Shown here: positions 27,781 through 35,263 of the stretch, in pieces
Layout: each line of letters opens with the position of its first letter
How positions within the stretch are numbered: position 1 is the first letter of the stretch
From: Gemmatimonadota bacterium
GTDB taxonomy: Bacteria; Latescibacterota; UBA2968; UBA8231
DNA: 64,000 nt
NCBI GenBank assembly: GCA_018660835.1
Contig: JABJJN010000059.1
Location: forward strand, 1 to 64,000
Direction: 5' to 3'
Position numbers and translations under genes: made by a program
Notes under the pieces: model-generated
Database searches by the model: none
Told to the model about the DNA's origin: nothing
The model's input: the letters and a program-made list of their open reading frames with translations, nothing else

Positions 27781-28000
27781 TCCGCAGGATCTCCGGCCCC
27801 GGCTTGCCCTGACCGAGCCAAGATCGTGCCCGGTCCCAGTGCGCTGACCCAGACCGAAGGGTGCGAGCACGGCGCCCCAAATGGGCGGCGCGTTCATCGG
27901 GTTTCATGGGCCAAGCTGTTGGCGAGAGTGTTTCAGTATGATGTGAGGGTGTGTCCCCGCTGCTCGGGTCGCATGAAGGTGATTGCTGCTCTGACTGCGC
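27781..28000 (+). pseudogene. IS91-type transposase remnant (C-terminal fragment)
   Basis: An open stretch encodes NGRRVHRVSWAKLLARVFQYD followed by VRVCPRCSGRMKVIAALTAP, which closely resembles the C-terminal part of IS91-family (Y2) transposases (the RxPWAELLxRVFxxDxxxCPxCGGRM block). The N-terminal catalytic part is absent and the fragment stops exactly where the second SNase copy begins. Identified by motif recognition only. Confidence 0.65.
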
Positions 28001-28357
28001 CCTCAGCTGTGGACGTATGTCGCTTATGTGCGGCGTGTCATTGACGGTGACACCCTCGATGTCGTCATCGATCTGGGTCTGGGTCAACGCGCTTTCCCGC
28101 GGCTTCGTCTGCGGGGTGTCGATACACCCGAACTCTACACCGGTGCGGGTCGGCGCGCTCGTGAGTTCGTCGAGGCAAGGCTCGCCGTGGACGACATGAT
28201 CGTCGTTGCCACGCGGCGCACTGACACCTACGGCCGGTATCTGGGGGATGTGAGGTATCTGGGTGGGAGCAGTGATGCGGGACAGGTGGTTGCGAAGGGG
28301 GTGTATCTGAATCGGGAGCTGCTGGAGGAGGGGCTGGCACGGCGGTATCTGGGTTGA
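28001..28357 (+). pseudogene. Truncated second copy of the SNase domain
   Basis: Encodes QLWTYVAYVRRVIDGDTLDV through to a stop at 28357, closely matching residues 217-334 of the nuclease at 26343. Catalytic motifs (DGDTLDV, RLRGVDTPEL, DTYGRYLGD) are intact, but the helical N-terminal domain is missing and the frame opens only after a TGA at 27992. GTG 28028 is the first usable start. Either a decaying fragment or a stand-alone nuclease domain of 109 residues; no ribosome-binding site supports the latter. Confidence 0.75.
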
Positions 28358-28407
28358 GTGAGCACGCTCAAGTCTGTCGCCGATCCATCGGATCCCTTTC
28401 GACGCCG

Positions 28408-29160
28408 TCACGCCTGGCTCGACAAGACCTCTCCATCCCAGTCGCCCCAGCTATCGATAGCGCGAAGCCGTGTGAACGAAGTGCGGTCGGAGAGGAGCCC
28501 CGCCTTGTCTTCGTCTACATAAGTGCGATGCGCACCAGGATGGTAAGCTGCCTCCCGCATCCCCTCATCAGAGTGCCAGAGCGACAGCGTGAAGCCGTCA
28601 CGCCCACCGAAAGCCGCACGGAACGCTGCGTGACGCAGGTTTGCCGCGTGCGTTCCGTAGGCATCGAGGACTTCGACAACGCCCGCCACGAATCGCTTGA
28701 TGGTCGGAAGCCTTGCAGCATCGCGTGATGCGAAACCCGCCGAGGTGAGGACGATCAACGGACCACCCGGGTCGACGGCTGCAGGTCGGACAGCATTGCC
28801 GCTCTGGACATGCCCACGCCAGTTGACCTCGCCGCGATGGGAGATCGGGATGCTGAGACAATGCCATGCGGTCACGGTCTCTTCGAGCCAGGGCATGGCG
28901 TCGCCCGGCGCGGCCACCATCGCCTCTGCCGCGTCACGACTGTGCCAGATGCCCACGCCACCCCAGATGTCGCTGACGCCCGTGAGCATCCCATCCGGGC
29001 CGACGTCGTAATGTGGTCCGAATATCCAGCAATCGGGCCCGTCGACCACAGGAAAGACTCGATCGTTGGACGAGACCGGCTCGGGAAACCGCAGGCGGTG
29101 CAACGTGATCCAGTCATGAGCGTCCTTGTCTGCCGTTGAGTCAGTCTGACGTTGCGACAT
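28408..29160 (-). CDS. Protein resembling CrtA/spheroidene monooxygenase-type haem monooxygenases
   Basis: 250 residues. The C-terminal half (DGFTLSLWHSDEGMREAAYHPGAHRTYVD...SFTRLRAIDSWGDWDG) has the ferredoxin-like alpha/beta pattern and FTR-x-R ending seen in CrtA-like monooxygenases and some DUF3291 proteins. The N-terminal half is less clear. No carotenoid genes are near. It abuts a half attC site on its 5' side, so it marks the distal edge of the integron or a cassette whose own attC is lost. Family call is tentative. Confidence 0.6.
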   Translation of the reverse strand: MSQRQTDSTADKDAHDWITLHRLRFPEPVSSNDRVFPVVDGPDCWIFGPHYDVGPDGMLTGVSDIWGGVGIWHSRDAAEAMVAAPGDAMPWLEETVTAWHCLSIPISHRGEVNWRGHVQSGNAVRPAAVDPGGPLIVLTSAGFASRDAARLPTIKRFVAGVVEVLDAYGTHAANLRHAAFRAAFGGRDGFTLSLWHSDEGMREAAYHPGAHRTYVDEDKAGLLSDRTSFTRLRAIDSWGDWDGEVLSSQA

Positions 29161-29189
29161 TGTGAATGTCTCCTCTGTAGGTAGTTGTC

Positions 29190-29258
29190 AGGATAGACAG
29201 GCGAATCACCGTCAACTTGAAATCACCGATCATTCGTCGGCTGCAATGCATGTTATGC
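29190..29258 (-). repeat. Half attC site (right half only)
   Basis: The stretch GGCTGCAATGCATGTTATGC at its right end plus the internal AGGCGAATCACCGTCAACTT match the right half of the local attC family. No matching left arm (ATAACGCA...) is found upstream within 130 bp. The array appears cut here. Confidence 0.7.
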
Positions 29259-29379
29259 AGTTCGCCAATTGCTCCATGAGATCCACGGGTCGATGGTCTG
29301 CAACAGCCTCACCCAAACGAGTCATTAGGAGTTCCCACATTGTCAGGTGTTCGCGACCTTGGCCCGGTATGGTTGTCAT
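29230..29379 (-). CDS. Small cassette ORF, 49 residues
   Basis: Encodes MTTIPGQGREHLTMWELLMT then RLGEAVADHRPVDLMEQLAN and CITCIAADE. It fills most of the interval between the half attC and the next attC, and its last codons run into the attC end, as is usual for cassette ORFs. AGGAG lies 15 nt upstream of the ATG, rather far. No family recognised; the acidic amphipathic helical look and two cysteines (CITC) are all that can be said. Confidence 0.45.
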   Translation of the reverse strand: MTTIPGQGREHLTMWELLMTRLGEAVADHRPVDLMEQLANCITCIAADE

Positions 29380-29453
29380 CCCTGTTTCTTGAGTCTCCTC
29401 AGTATTTGATGCTCAGAAATGCTCGCACGGATTTCTCTCACATGACTCTATCA

Positions 29454-29509
29454 CGATAACACGGCGATCACCTGCGAGCGAAGCGAGTCTGGTGCATCGC
29501 TTGTTATCA
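29454..29509 (-). repeat. attC site, short type (56 bp)
   Basis: Begins CGATAAC and ends GTTATCA. Arms GCGATCACC and GGTGCATCGC pair except for one unpaired G, the extrahelical base of folded attC. Much shorter than, and unrelated in its interior to, the 120-bp family. Belongs to the HigBA cassette. Confidence 0.85.
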
Positions 29510-29520
29510 AGCCGAATATC

Positions 29521-29826
29521 TCAACTCGCTCGTTTCAGAACTTGCACCTCGGTTTCCAGGCGCTCGCCAAGGTGGTCTTTCTCCAACTCCAAGTCATAAC
29601 GCATCTGGAGATTGAGCCAGAACCGCTCTGTCGTGGCAAAGTAGCGTGCTAGACGAAGTGCCGTATCCGCGGTGATGGCGCGTTTGCCATGGACGATCTC
29701 GTTGATTCGACGTGGTGGGACAGAGATATCCTTGGAAAGCCGGTACTGGCTTAGGCCCAGGGGCTCTAGAAACTCTTCCATCAGGATCTCACCCGGATGG
29801 ATCGGCGGCATTGTAGCTGTTGGCAT
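29521..29826 (-). CDS. higA: HigA-type antitoxin
   Basis: 101 residues. The N-terminal HPGEILMEEFLEPLGLSQYRL stretch and helix-turn-helix (SKDISVPPRRINEIVHGKRAIT) are diagnostic of HigA antidote proteins, with the conserved TTERFWLNLQ block after it. Binds and neutralises the upstream HigB and represses its own promoter. Starts 9 nt after the higB stop, so the order is toxin first, as in other higBA systems. Integron-cassette gene. Confidence 0.94.
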   Translation of the reverse strand: MPTATMPPIHPGEILMEEFLEPLGLSQYRLSKDISVPPRRINEIVHGKRAITADTALRLARYFATTERFWLNLQMRYDLELEKDHLGERLETEVQVLKRAS

Positions 29827-29835
29827 GCTGACCTC

Positions 29836-30117
29836 CTAGTGGTAGTCCACGATCTCTACATCAGCGGCGTGTCCCGCCTTCCACCGAAAACACACGCGCC
29901 ACTGATCGCTTATCCGAATGCTGTGTTGACCGCTACGATCTCCTGTGAGCTTCTCTAGGCGATTGCCAGGTGGCGACCGCAGATCCTGGATCGAGTCAGC
30001 AGCATCCAAGAGAAGCAGCTTCCTGAGGGCGGAGCGGGCTAGCGAGCCGGAGAATTTCCGTGAGCGCTCACGGCGGAAGACCTTCGCCGTCTCTCTATCA
30101 CGGAAGGATTCTATCAT
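29836..30117 (-). CDS. higB: HigB-type toxin (RelE/ParE superfamily)
   Basis: 93 residues. Ribosome-dependent mRNA interferase family: MIESFRDRETAKVFRRERSRKF at the start and the C-terminal QHSIRISDQWRVCFRWKAG...VEIVDYH, with the basic and aromatic residues expected for HigB. No Shine-Dalgarno sequence; the predicted transcription start is only a few nt before the ATG, so the mRNA may be leaderless. Paired with HigA. Confidence 0.94.
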   Translation of the reverse strand: MIESFRDRETAKVFRRERSRKFSGSLARSALRKLLLLDAADSIQDLRSPPGNRLEKLTGDRSGQHSIRISDQWRVCFRWKAGHAADVEIVDYH

Positions 30118-30125
30118 TGTCGTCT

Positions 30126-30164
30126 ATAATAACGCGACGCAATATTAACGACAAGCGTTATTAT
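30126..30164 (-). promoter_or_regulatory. higBA promoter with flanking operator dyad
   Basis: On the minus strand, TTGTCG (30154-30149) and TATTAT (30131-30126) are spaced 17 bp. The promoter is bracketed by a perfect 10-bp inverted repeat, ATAATAACGC ... GCGTTATTAT (arms 30126-30135 and 30155-30164), which fits a HigA-HigB operator. The predicted +1 is about 7 nt past the -10 box, at or just before the higB ATG. Confidence 0.75.
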
Positions 30165-30276
30165 CTCTCTGACTGCCACTTCATGCGAGAATCCGTGAGT
30201 CAGGGAGACCGCGAGTCGATGATGCAGATGGGACATGATTCGTTACTGACTTCAATTTTTGCACGAATAGCGATCT

Positions 30277-30397
30277 TGATAACGCACGAATCAGCTGCGG
30301 ACGGATCACCGTCGAGTCGGAACAACCAAATGAGATAGGCGAAACATCGTCAACTAAAGAAGAACCGATGGCCCGTCAGCTGCATTCGATGTTATGC
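30277..30397 (-). repeat. attC site, 121 bp
   Basis: Starts TGATAACGCACGAATCAGCTG and ends GCTGCATTCGATGTTATGC. Arms CGAAT-CAGCTG and CAGCTGCATTCG pair with one extrahelical G. Same family as 35119-35240. Belongs to the TetR cassette. Confidence 0.93.
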
Positions 30398-30431
30398 GCT
30401 TTTCGATTCTTCTTCTCAGACGTGTAAACAA

Positions 30432-31043
30432 TCAACCCGGATAACTCGACCTCACCTTCAGTGACTCCAGATGTTGCATCGCAACACCGGAGGCGTTCTT
30501 GACCACCTTGGCTGGGGCGACGGCTCGGATCATGACGAACAGACCCAAGACAGCTGCTGTGAAGAAACTCGACTCCTTTGCCACATCGACGGAGCCCTTG
30601 AGGTCCCCTGTCTCCTTGGCGTTTCCGAGCGCCTGCGTGAAAGCACTCGAAATCCGGGCAAAGTAGCGCGCAACAAACTCGGAGCCGCTGGGATCGGTTG
30701 GCCCAAACTCGACGGCCGTATTGCACAGCAGACAGCCACGGCCCGCTGCGGGGCCCGTGCTGGCCTTCGCAAAGAACTCGAACAGGGCGACAATCTCAGC
30801 CGCACCGGCGTTGGGTGCTTGCAGAGGACCAAAGTTTCGCTCCACGACCTCATCGTCGTAGCGCCCCAAGGCAGCATCAAAGAGAGCCTGCTTGCTGCCG
30901 AACTCGGCGTACAGGCTGTATCGGTTGACCCCGAGTTCCTCCACAAGCATCTGGGTCGATGTGCCCGCGAACCCATAGTCGCGAAAGATCTCCATTGACT
31001 TCGAAATCAGAACGTCACGGTCGTAAGTCTTTCGGCGGCCCAT
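30432..31043 (-). CDS. TetR family transcriptional regulator
   Basis: 203 residues from the ATG at MGRRKTYDRDVL, with GAGGAG 3 nt upstream. N-terminal TetR helix-turn-helix (SMEIFRDYGFAGTSTQMLVEELGVNRYSLYAEFGSKQALFDAAL) and an all-helical ligand domain containing a Cys pair (GRGCLLCNTAVEF). Divergently transcribed from the DUF1330-like gene 93 bp away, so it probably controls that promoter. Carried in an unusually large cassette (about 2.1 kb to the next attC). Confidence 0.92.
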   Translation of the reverse strand: MGRRKTYDRDVLISKSMEIFRDYGFAGTSTQMLVEELGVNRYSLYAEFGSKQALFDAALGRYDDEVVERNFGPLQAPNAGAAEIVALFEFFAKASTGPAAGRGCLLCNTAVEFGPTDPSGSEFVARYFARISSAFTQALGNAKETGDLKGSVDVAKESSFFTAAVLGLFVMIRAVAPAKVVKNASGVAMQHLESLKVRSSYPG

Positions 31044-31135
31044 TAGCTCCTCATGGTTGACATTCAACTTGTGGCACTTTATATCTAACACATCAGTTAG
31101 TTATAAGTCCACCCATAACGACATGGAGATCAGCC

Positions 31136-31435
31136 ATGGCCGAGAAAACCACGCTCGTCGTCACCGCGCAACCGAACCCCCAGGAGATGGAATCGGTACA
31201 AGAGTATCTACACGGGGTGCTGCCGCTGCTAACCGGAGCCGGCGGCAAGGTGGTCAAGCGCCTAAGAACGGACAAGGTCATCCATGGGAATCCCAGTGGG
31301 ATGACACTGGTGATGGACTTCGACTCAGAGGACGCCATCACCGGGATGTTTGAGTCAGACGACTATGCTGCTCTGGTGCCGGTCCGCGATCGGGGCTTTT
31401 CAGAGATGAACATCTTGCTGACGCAGGAGATGTAG
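31136..31435 (+). CDS. Small ferredoxin-fold protein (DUF1330/antibiotic-biosynthesis-monooxygenase-like)
   Basis: 99 residues. The pattern of a dimeric alpha/beta barrel monomer is visible: TLVVTAQPNPQEMESVQEYLH, then MTLVMDFDSEDAITGMFESDDYAALVPVRDRGFSEM. GGAG at 7 nt precedes the ATG. The likely target of the adjacent TetR regulator, as many such pairs are. Specific substrate unknown. Confidence 0.75.
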   Translation: MAEKTTLVVTAQPNPQEMESVQEYLHGVLPLLTGAGGKVVKRLRTDKVIHGNPSGMTLVMDFDSEDAITGMFESDDYAALVPVRDRGFSEMNILLTQEM

Positions 31436-31628
31436 CAACTCAGTCTTCCCGAACCTGCTCACGGTTCGTTGAGCAACACCTCGGTCACAGAGGGCGCAGT
31501 GAGAGCTGTAATGATCATTGCCCAGCGCGTCTTGAGAGAGAAGCGTATTCACAATGTCTACGGATTAGGGCCTTGCAAGCGGCGCGACGTGAGTTAGCCA
31601 TTCTCAACCCATATAGGTCTTTCATATC

Positions 31629-32159
31629 ATGCAAAAAACCACCGATTCCGTGTTCGGATTTCTCGCTGGCAAACCGGTCATCTGGGTTGTTGCCGCGTTG
31701 TGGGCCGTCACCAATGCGCTGATGACCCCGTTGCTGTTCAAGCTGCGCGCTTTGTCGGGAACGATGATCCCTGACGTCACGCCGCTCCACGATGCAGCTT
31801 TCCTGACAACCGTGTTCGCGGCGTACGGGCCGGAAGGCATGGAAATGTATCGCCAGGTGGCCTTGCTCGACTGGTTCTATCCGGCCGGATATGCCCTTTT
31901 CTGGGGTGCCTTGATCTTCATTCTGTTCCGCTCCTCACGCATTCGCAATCTGGCCTGGCTACCGGTGCTGGCCGCAGCATGTGACTATGCCGAGAACCAC
32001 TATCTGGATCTCTCAGCGTCGAACATCACCAACATCGATCCGGCGGCGGCGTCCACGTCCGGCACCATCGTTCTTCTCAAGATGCTGTGCATCGCATCCA
32101 GTGTTGGCCTGATCATCTATGGCCTGATCCGCTGGAACGCCGCCAGAAAGGCTGGCTAG
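31629..32159 (+). CDS. Multi-pass membrane protein, unknown function
   Basis: 176 residues with four hydrophobic stretches (about 12-32, 78-97, 101-115 and 137-160). No family was recognised. It follows the DUF1330-like gene by 193 bp in the same direction and, unusually for the array, runs against the main cassette orientation. May be in the same cassette as the TetR pair since no attC lies between them. Confidence 0.75.
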   Translation: MQKTTDSVFGFLAGKPVIWVVAALWAVTNALMTPLLFKLRALSGTMIPDVTPLHDAAFLTTVFAAYGPEGMEMYRQVALLDWFYPAGYALFWGALIFILFRSSRIRNLAWLPVLAAACDYAENHYLDLSASNITNIDPAAASTSGTIVLLKMLCIASSVGLIIYGLIRWNAARKAG

Positions 32160-32412
32160 GGGTCACCAATGTCGCCGTCTGCGGGACGTAGAAGGTCCTC
32201 GCGGAGCAGATGCACGCCGGAAGATCCGCATCCCTTCACCCTTGGCGAACGAGCCGATCTCTACCATGCCCATCACTTCGGAGTCTCGAAGTATCTCCTG
32301 CAGCGCAGACACTGCCGCCTCGAGTTACGTGCCATCCTGCTGCAAGGCCGCTCCGGTCTGGACCGAACTCTATCACGGCTCTCCTAGGCAGCTTCCGCTC
32401 AATCCGGACTCA
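32160..32412. other. Spacer without recognisable gene
   Basis: The 253 bp between the membrane protein and the next attC carry no ORF with a ribosome-binding site or family motif. A 72-codon plus-strand frame exists but is Arg/Ser-rich and unsupported. Confidence 0.5.
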
Positions 32413-32507
32413 GCATAACGCAGTTTCAGCCGTGGACAGATTCACCGATTGCCCTTGATCAAGCGAACGAGAAAGACGAAACACCGTCAGCTCAACACAT
32501 GTTATAG
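32413..32507 (-). repeat. attC site, 95 bp
   Basis: Starts GCATAACGCAGTTTCAGC and ends GTCAGCTCAACACATGTTATAG. Interior shares the CACCGTCAGCTC and GAGAAAGACGAA elements of the longer family, but is about 26 bp shorter. Belongs to the dehydrogenase cassette. Confidence 0.88.
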
Positions 32508-32613
32508 CAACCCTGATCGCTTTCCATTCACCTCGTGCCCAGCGTATTACGGCTCTCGACACACTCGACCGTCGAGGCTTCGACTCTGCCCGTGTGCCTG
32601 GGATTGAGGGCGA

Positions 32614-33600
32614 TCAAGGTAGGACCACGAGCTTCCCTGACGCCTCGCCGCTCTCCATGTATGCGTGGGCCTCCTGGATCTCATCCATCCTGAACTGACG
32701 ATGAACAGGTACGGTGGCCTTCCCCGCAGCCACTGAATCCAGGAAAGCCTGAAGCGCCTCCTGCGGCAGGTCGCTAGCATCGCCGCCATAGGCTGTCAGC
32801 CGGACGCCGCTCGGGAGGTAGTCAATGGGGTAGAACTCCTTCACGATCCACTCGTTTGACAGCATTCCCGTGAAGCAGACGACACCGTGGACTCGAGTCG
32901 AGTGAAGCGTATCGGGAAGCGTGGGCGTCCCGATCAACTCCAGTGCACAATCCACACCCTCAGGCAGGATCGCTCTCACTTGTTCGCTCACCGTCCCCCG
33001 ATCGATCAACACGTGATCAACGCCGACCTCGTGGAGCGCCGCTTCCTTCGAGGAACTCCGTGTAGTGGCCAGGACCGTCATGTCTCTCTGCTTGGCCAGC
33101 ACGGCTGTGGCCATTCCGATCGACGAAGTACCGCCGCGAATAAGGAGCGACTGCCCCGGTTGACCATCGAGTCCTACCGTCAGTGATCCATAGGCCGTCT
33201 GAAGCATTTCCGGAACTGCGCCGACAGTACCCCAGTCCAACTCGCTCTCGAAGCGGATCACCTGAAGGACTGGGACACAGGTATACTCTGCATACCCACC
33301 ATCGAACGTGCGGCCCATACCGCCCATCATAGTGGCGACCTGCTGCCCTTCAGCAAATTCCCCACCGGGACACTGAGCCACAATACCTGCCGCCTCAATG
33401 CCAAGGACTCTTGGAAACACGACTCCATCGGCCAGGCCGAGACGTGTATGGAGCTCGGACCGATTCAACCCAAACGCCATCACCCTTATCAGAACCCAGC
33501 CTGGCTCTGGGACTGGCACAGCGATGTCTCGAAGCTCCAGTGACGACGGTGGTCCAGGCTCGTCCAGCACGACGGCCCGCATCATCTCAGCCAATTCCAC
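32614..33600 (-). CDS. Zinc-binding-type MDR dehydrogenase (quinone oxidoreductase-like)
   Basis: 328 residues. N-terminal GroES-like domain (MRAVVLDEPGPPSSLELRDI...GLNRSELHTRLG...PRVLGIEAAGIV) and a Rossmann domain with SLLIRGGTSSIGMATAVLAKQ. Lacks the Cys-rich structural zinc loop, so it fits the quinone oxidoreductase branch. The start may be GTG 33600 or one of two ATGs at 33585 and 33582. Carried on an integron cassette; suggests detoxification or redox adaptation. Confidence 0.88.
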   Translation of the reverse strand: MELAEMMRAVVLDEPGPPSSLELRDIAVPVPEPGWVLIRVMAFGLNRSELHTRLGLADGVVFPRVLGIEAAGIVAQCPGGEFAEGQQVATMMGGMGRTFDGGYAEYTCVPVLQVIRFESELDWGTVGAVPEMLQTAYGSLTVGLDGQPGQSLLIRGGTSSIGMATAVLAKQRDMTVLATTRSSSKEAALHEVGVDHVLIDRGTVSEQVRAILPEGVDCALELIGTPTLPDTLHSTRVHGVVCFTGMLSNEWIVKEFYPIDYLPSGVRLTAYGGDASDLPQEALQAFLDSVAAGKATVPVHRQFRMDEIQEAHAYMESGEASGKLVVLP

Positions 33601-33624
33601 ACCTCAGGTCTTGGGGTCATAGGG

Positions 33625-33747
33625 CTATAACGCAGGGTTGAGCTGCGGCCAGACTCGCGTCTGCATTGGACAACCGGCCCAGACCAGCGAACCACTGACC
33701 CGACAAAGAATCACCAATAGAGCCATCTGCTACAACCCATGTTATGA
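33625..33747 (-). repeat. attC site, 123 bp
   Basis: Starts CTATAACGCAGGGTTGAGCTG and ends CTGCTACAACCCATGTTATGA. GGGTTG-AGC pairs with GCTACAACCC leaving one extrahelical T. Belongs to the serine-hydrolase cassette. Confidence 0.92.
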
Positions 33748-33830
33748 CCAACTCGACTCCCATCCGGGTTTCAGGAACGCTTCCCTTGCCGGCTCACTGT
33801 TGAGTCTGTCGATTTGCCAGGCCCAGAGTG

Positions 33831-34979
33831 TCAGTCCAGGCATGCGGCGTGCGCCAGAGGCGGCATTCGCTTCATGAATTTCCAGGGATTCCTGGGTTCC
33901 AGTTGAGAAAAGAGCATGTATATCAGATCTGCTTTCCGATCAATCCAGAAGAACGTGGTATTCGCACCGGCCCAATTGGCTTCGCCAACGCTGCCCACCT
34001 GGCCCATCAACACCGGGTCGCGCACGACGCCGAATCCCAGTCCGTAGCCTTTCCCGGGATTGCCCGGATGTAACTCGGGCTTCAGATGATCCATGAGCAT
34101 GAGCCGAACGGTCGCGGGCATAAGGATCCTCTCGCCGTCCAGTTCTCCGCCATTCAGAATCATCTGGCAGAAACGCAGATAGTCGATGGCCGTCGACGTG
34201 GCTCCCTGCCATTCAGCAGGTTCGTCAGTGGCAACTGTGAGCCTCTGGTTCGTCGTCCAATCATAGAGTTTCGCGAAGCGATCCAGCTTCTCAGTTGGCA
34301 CACCACGGCGGGTGTCCATCATCCCAAGTGGAGAGAGGATCTTCTCGTGGATGAATTCGTCGAATGAGAGACCGGAGACGGTCTCTACCAAGTACGGTAA
34401 GAGACTATATGAGGGATGGTAGTTGTAGCCCTCGCCTGGTTGGTACTCCAGTGGTACAGTTGCCCACCTTGCCAACATCTCTTCGCGCGTGAGACCAGGC
34501 CGCGCTACTTCCGCTGCCTGATGCAGTGTCAGTCCGGCAGTGTGCCTGAGTAGATCTTGAATCGTCGGCCCACTGTTGGGCGGCTCGAGTTGTGGGTCAT
34601 CTGCAGTTCCAGCGACGTTCACCTGGACGTCCTTGAACTGTGGCAGATACTCGGACACCGGATCGGTCAGTAGGATCTTTCCCTCTTCGTAGAGCATCAT
34701 GGTCGCCACACTCGTGATCGGCTTGATCATCGAGGCAATCCGGCAGATCGTGTCCGGTCTCATCGGCAGGTTGTTCTCGAGATCCCGCCAGCCGACGCTT
34801 TCCAGATGGGCGACCTTCCCGTGTCGCATCACAGCAGTGGTTATGCCAGCCGCTTTTCCATCATCGACGTAGCCCTGCATGATCGGAGCGATGCGGTCGA
34901 GACGCTCTGATGACAGACCTACCGCCTCTGGAGATGCCGTCGGGAGAGCACCACGGGGACTGGCTGTTCGTGAGTCCAT
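33831..34979 (-). CDS. Serine hydrolase, class C beta-lactamase-related (esterase type)
   Basis: 382 residues from the ATG at MDSRTASPRG, preceded by AAGGA. The S-x-x-K nucleophile motif is RIASMIKPITS and the Tyr-x-Ser element YHPSYSLLPYLVE; the third motif region is WAGANTTFFWIDR. The YHP-S and W-x-G features are typical of EstB-like esterases rather than true beta-lactamases. No signal peptide is clear at this start; an alternative upstream start (35066) adds a Cys-containing leader. Not evidence for drug resistance by itself. Cassette gene. Confidence 0.88.
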   Translation of the reverse strand: MDSRTASPRGALPTASPEAVGLSSERLDRIAPIMQGYVDDGKAAGITTAVMRHGKVAHLESVGWRDLENNLPMRPDTICRIASMIKPITSVATMMLYEEGKILLTDPVSEYLPQFKDVQVNVAGTADDPQLEPPNSGPTIQDLLRHTAGLTLHQAAEVARPGLTREEMLARWATVPLEYQPGEGYNYHPSYSLLPYLVETVSGLSFDEFIHEKILSPLGMMDTRRGVPTEKLDRFAKLYDWTTNQRLTVATDEPAEWQGATSTAIDYLRFCQMILNGGELDGERILMPATVRLMLMDHLKPELHPGNPGKGYGLGFGVVRDPVLMGQVGSVGEANWAGANTTFFWIDRKADLIYMLFSQLEPRNPWKFMKRMPPLAHAACLD

Positions 34980-35118
34980 CCTCTTCCTTGCTCCGATGTG
35001 GGTTCCTGTGGCTGGGCGAGTGCCTGATGATGCGAAGCATACCCGGGAGGCACATGACAGCAACACTATTCCGACGGGCCTACCCCTTGTTCAACCCTCA
35101 GGCAGCAGCTGCCGCTTG

Positions 35119-35240
35119 TCATAACGCACGAATCAGCTGCGGACAGATTCACCGATTGCTTTGGACAACTGAAAGAGAAAGGCGAATCAGCGCCAAACTT
35201 AGGAAGGCTGATCATCCGTCTGCTGCATTCGATGTTATGT
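35119..35240 (-). repeat. attC site, 122 bp
   Basis: Starts TCATAACGCACGAATCAGCTG and ends CTGCTGCATTCGATGTTATGT. Very like the site at 30277. Belongs to the alpha/beta hydrolase cassette to its right. Confidence 0.93.
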
Positions 35241-35263
35241 GAACATCCACTCTTCATCGATAG

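Noticed and set aside
31460-31610. Possible attC (GAGCAACACC ... GTGAGTTAGCC) between the DUF1330-like and membrane genes
   Set aside because: The inner arms do not pair and it does not resemble the resident family.
32169-32387. Plus-strand 72-codon ORF
   Set aside because: Arg/Ser-rich composition, no ribosome-binding site and no motif.
33831-34979. Integron-borne antibiotic resistance (beta-lactamase)
   Set aside because: Motifs fit the EstB-like esterase branch of the fold; nothing shows beta-lactam hydrolysis.
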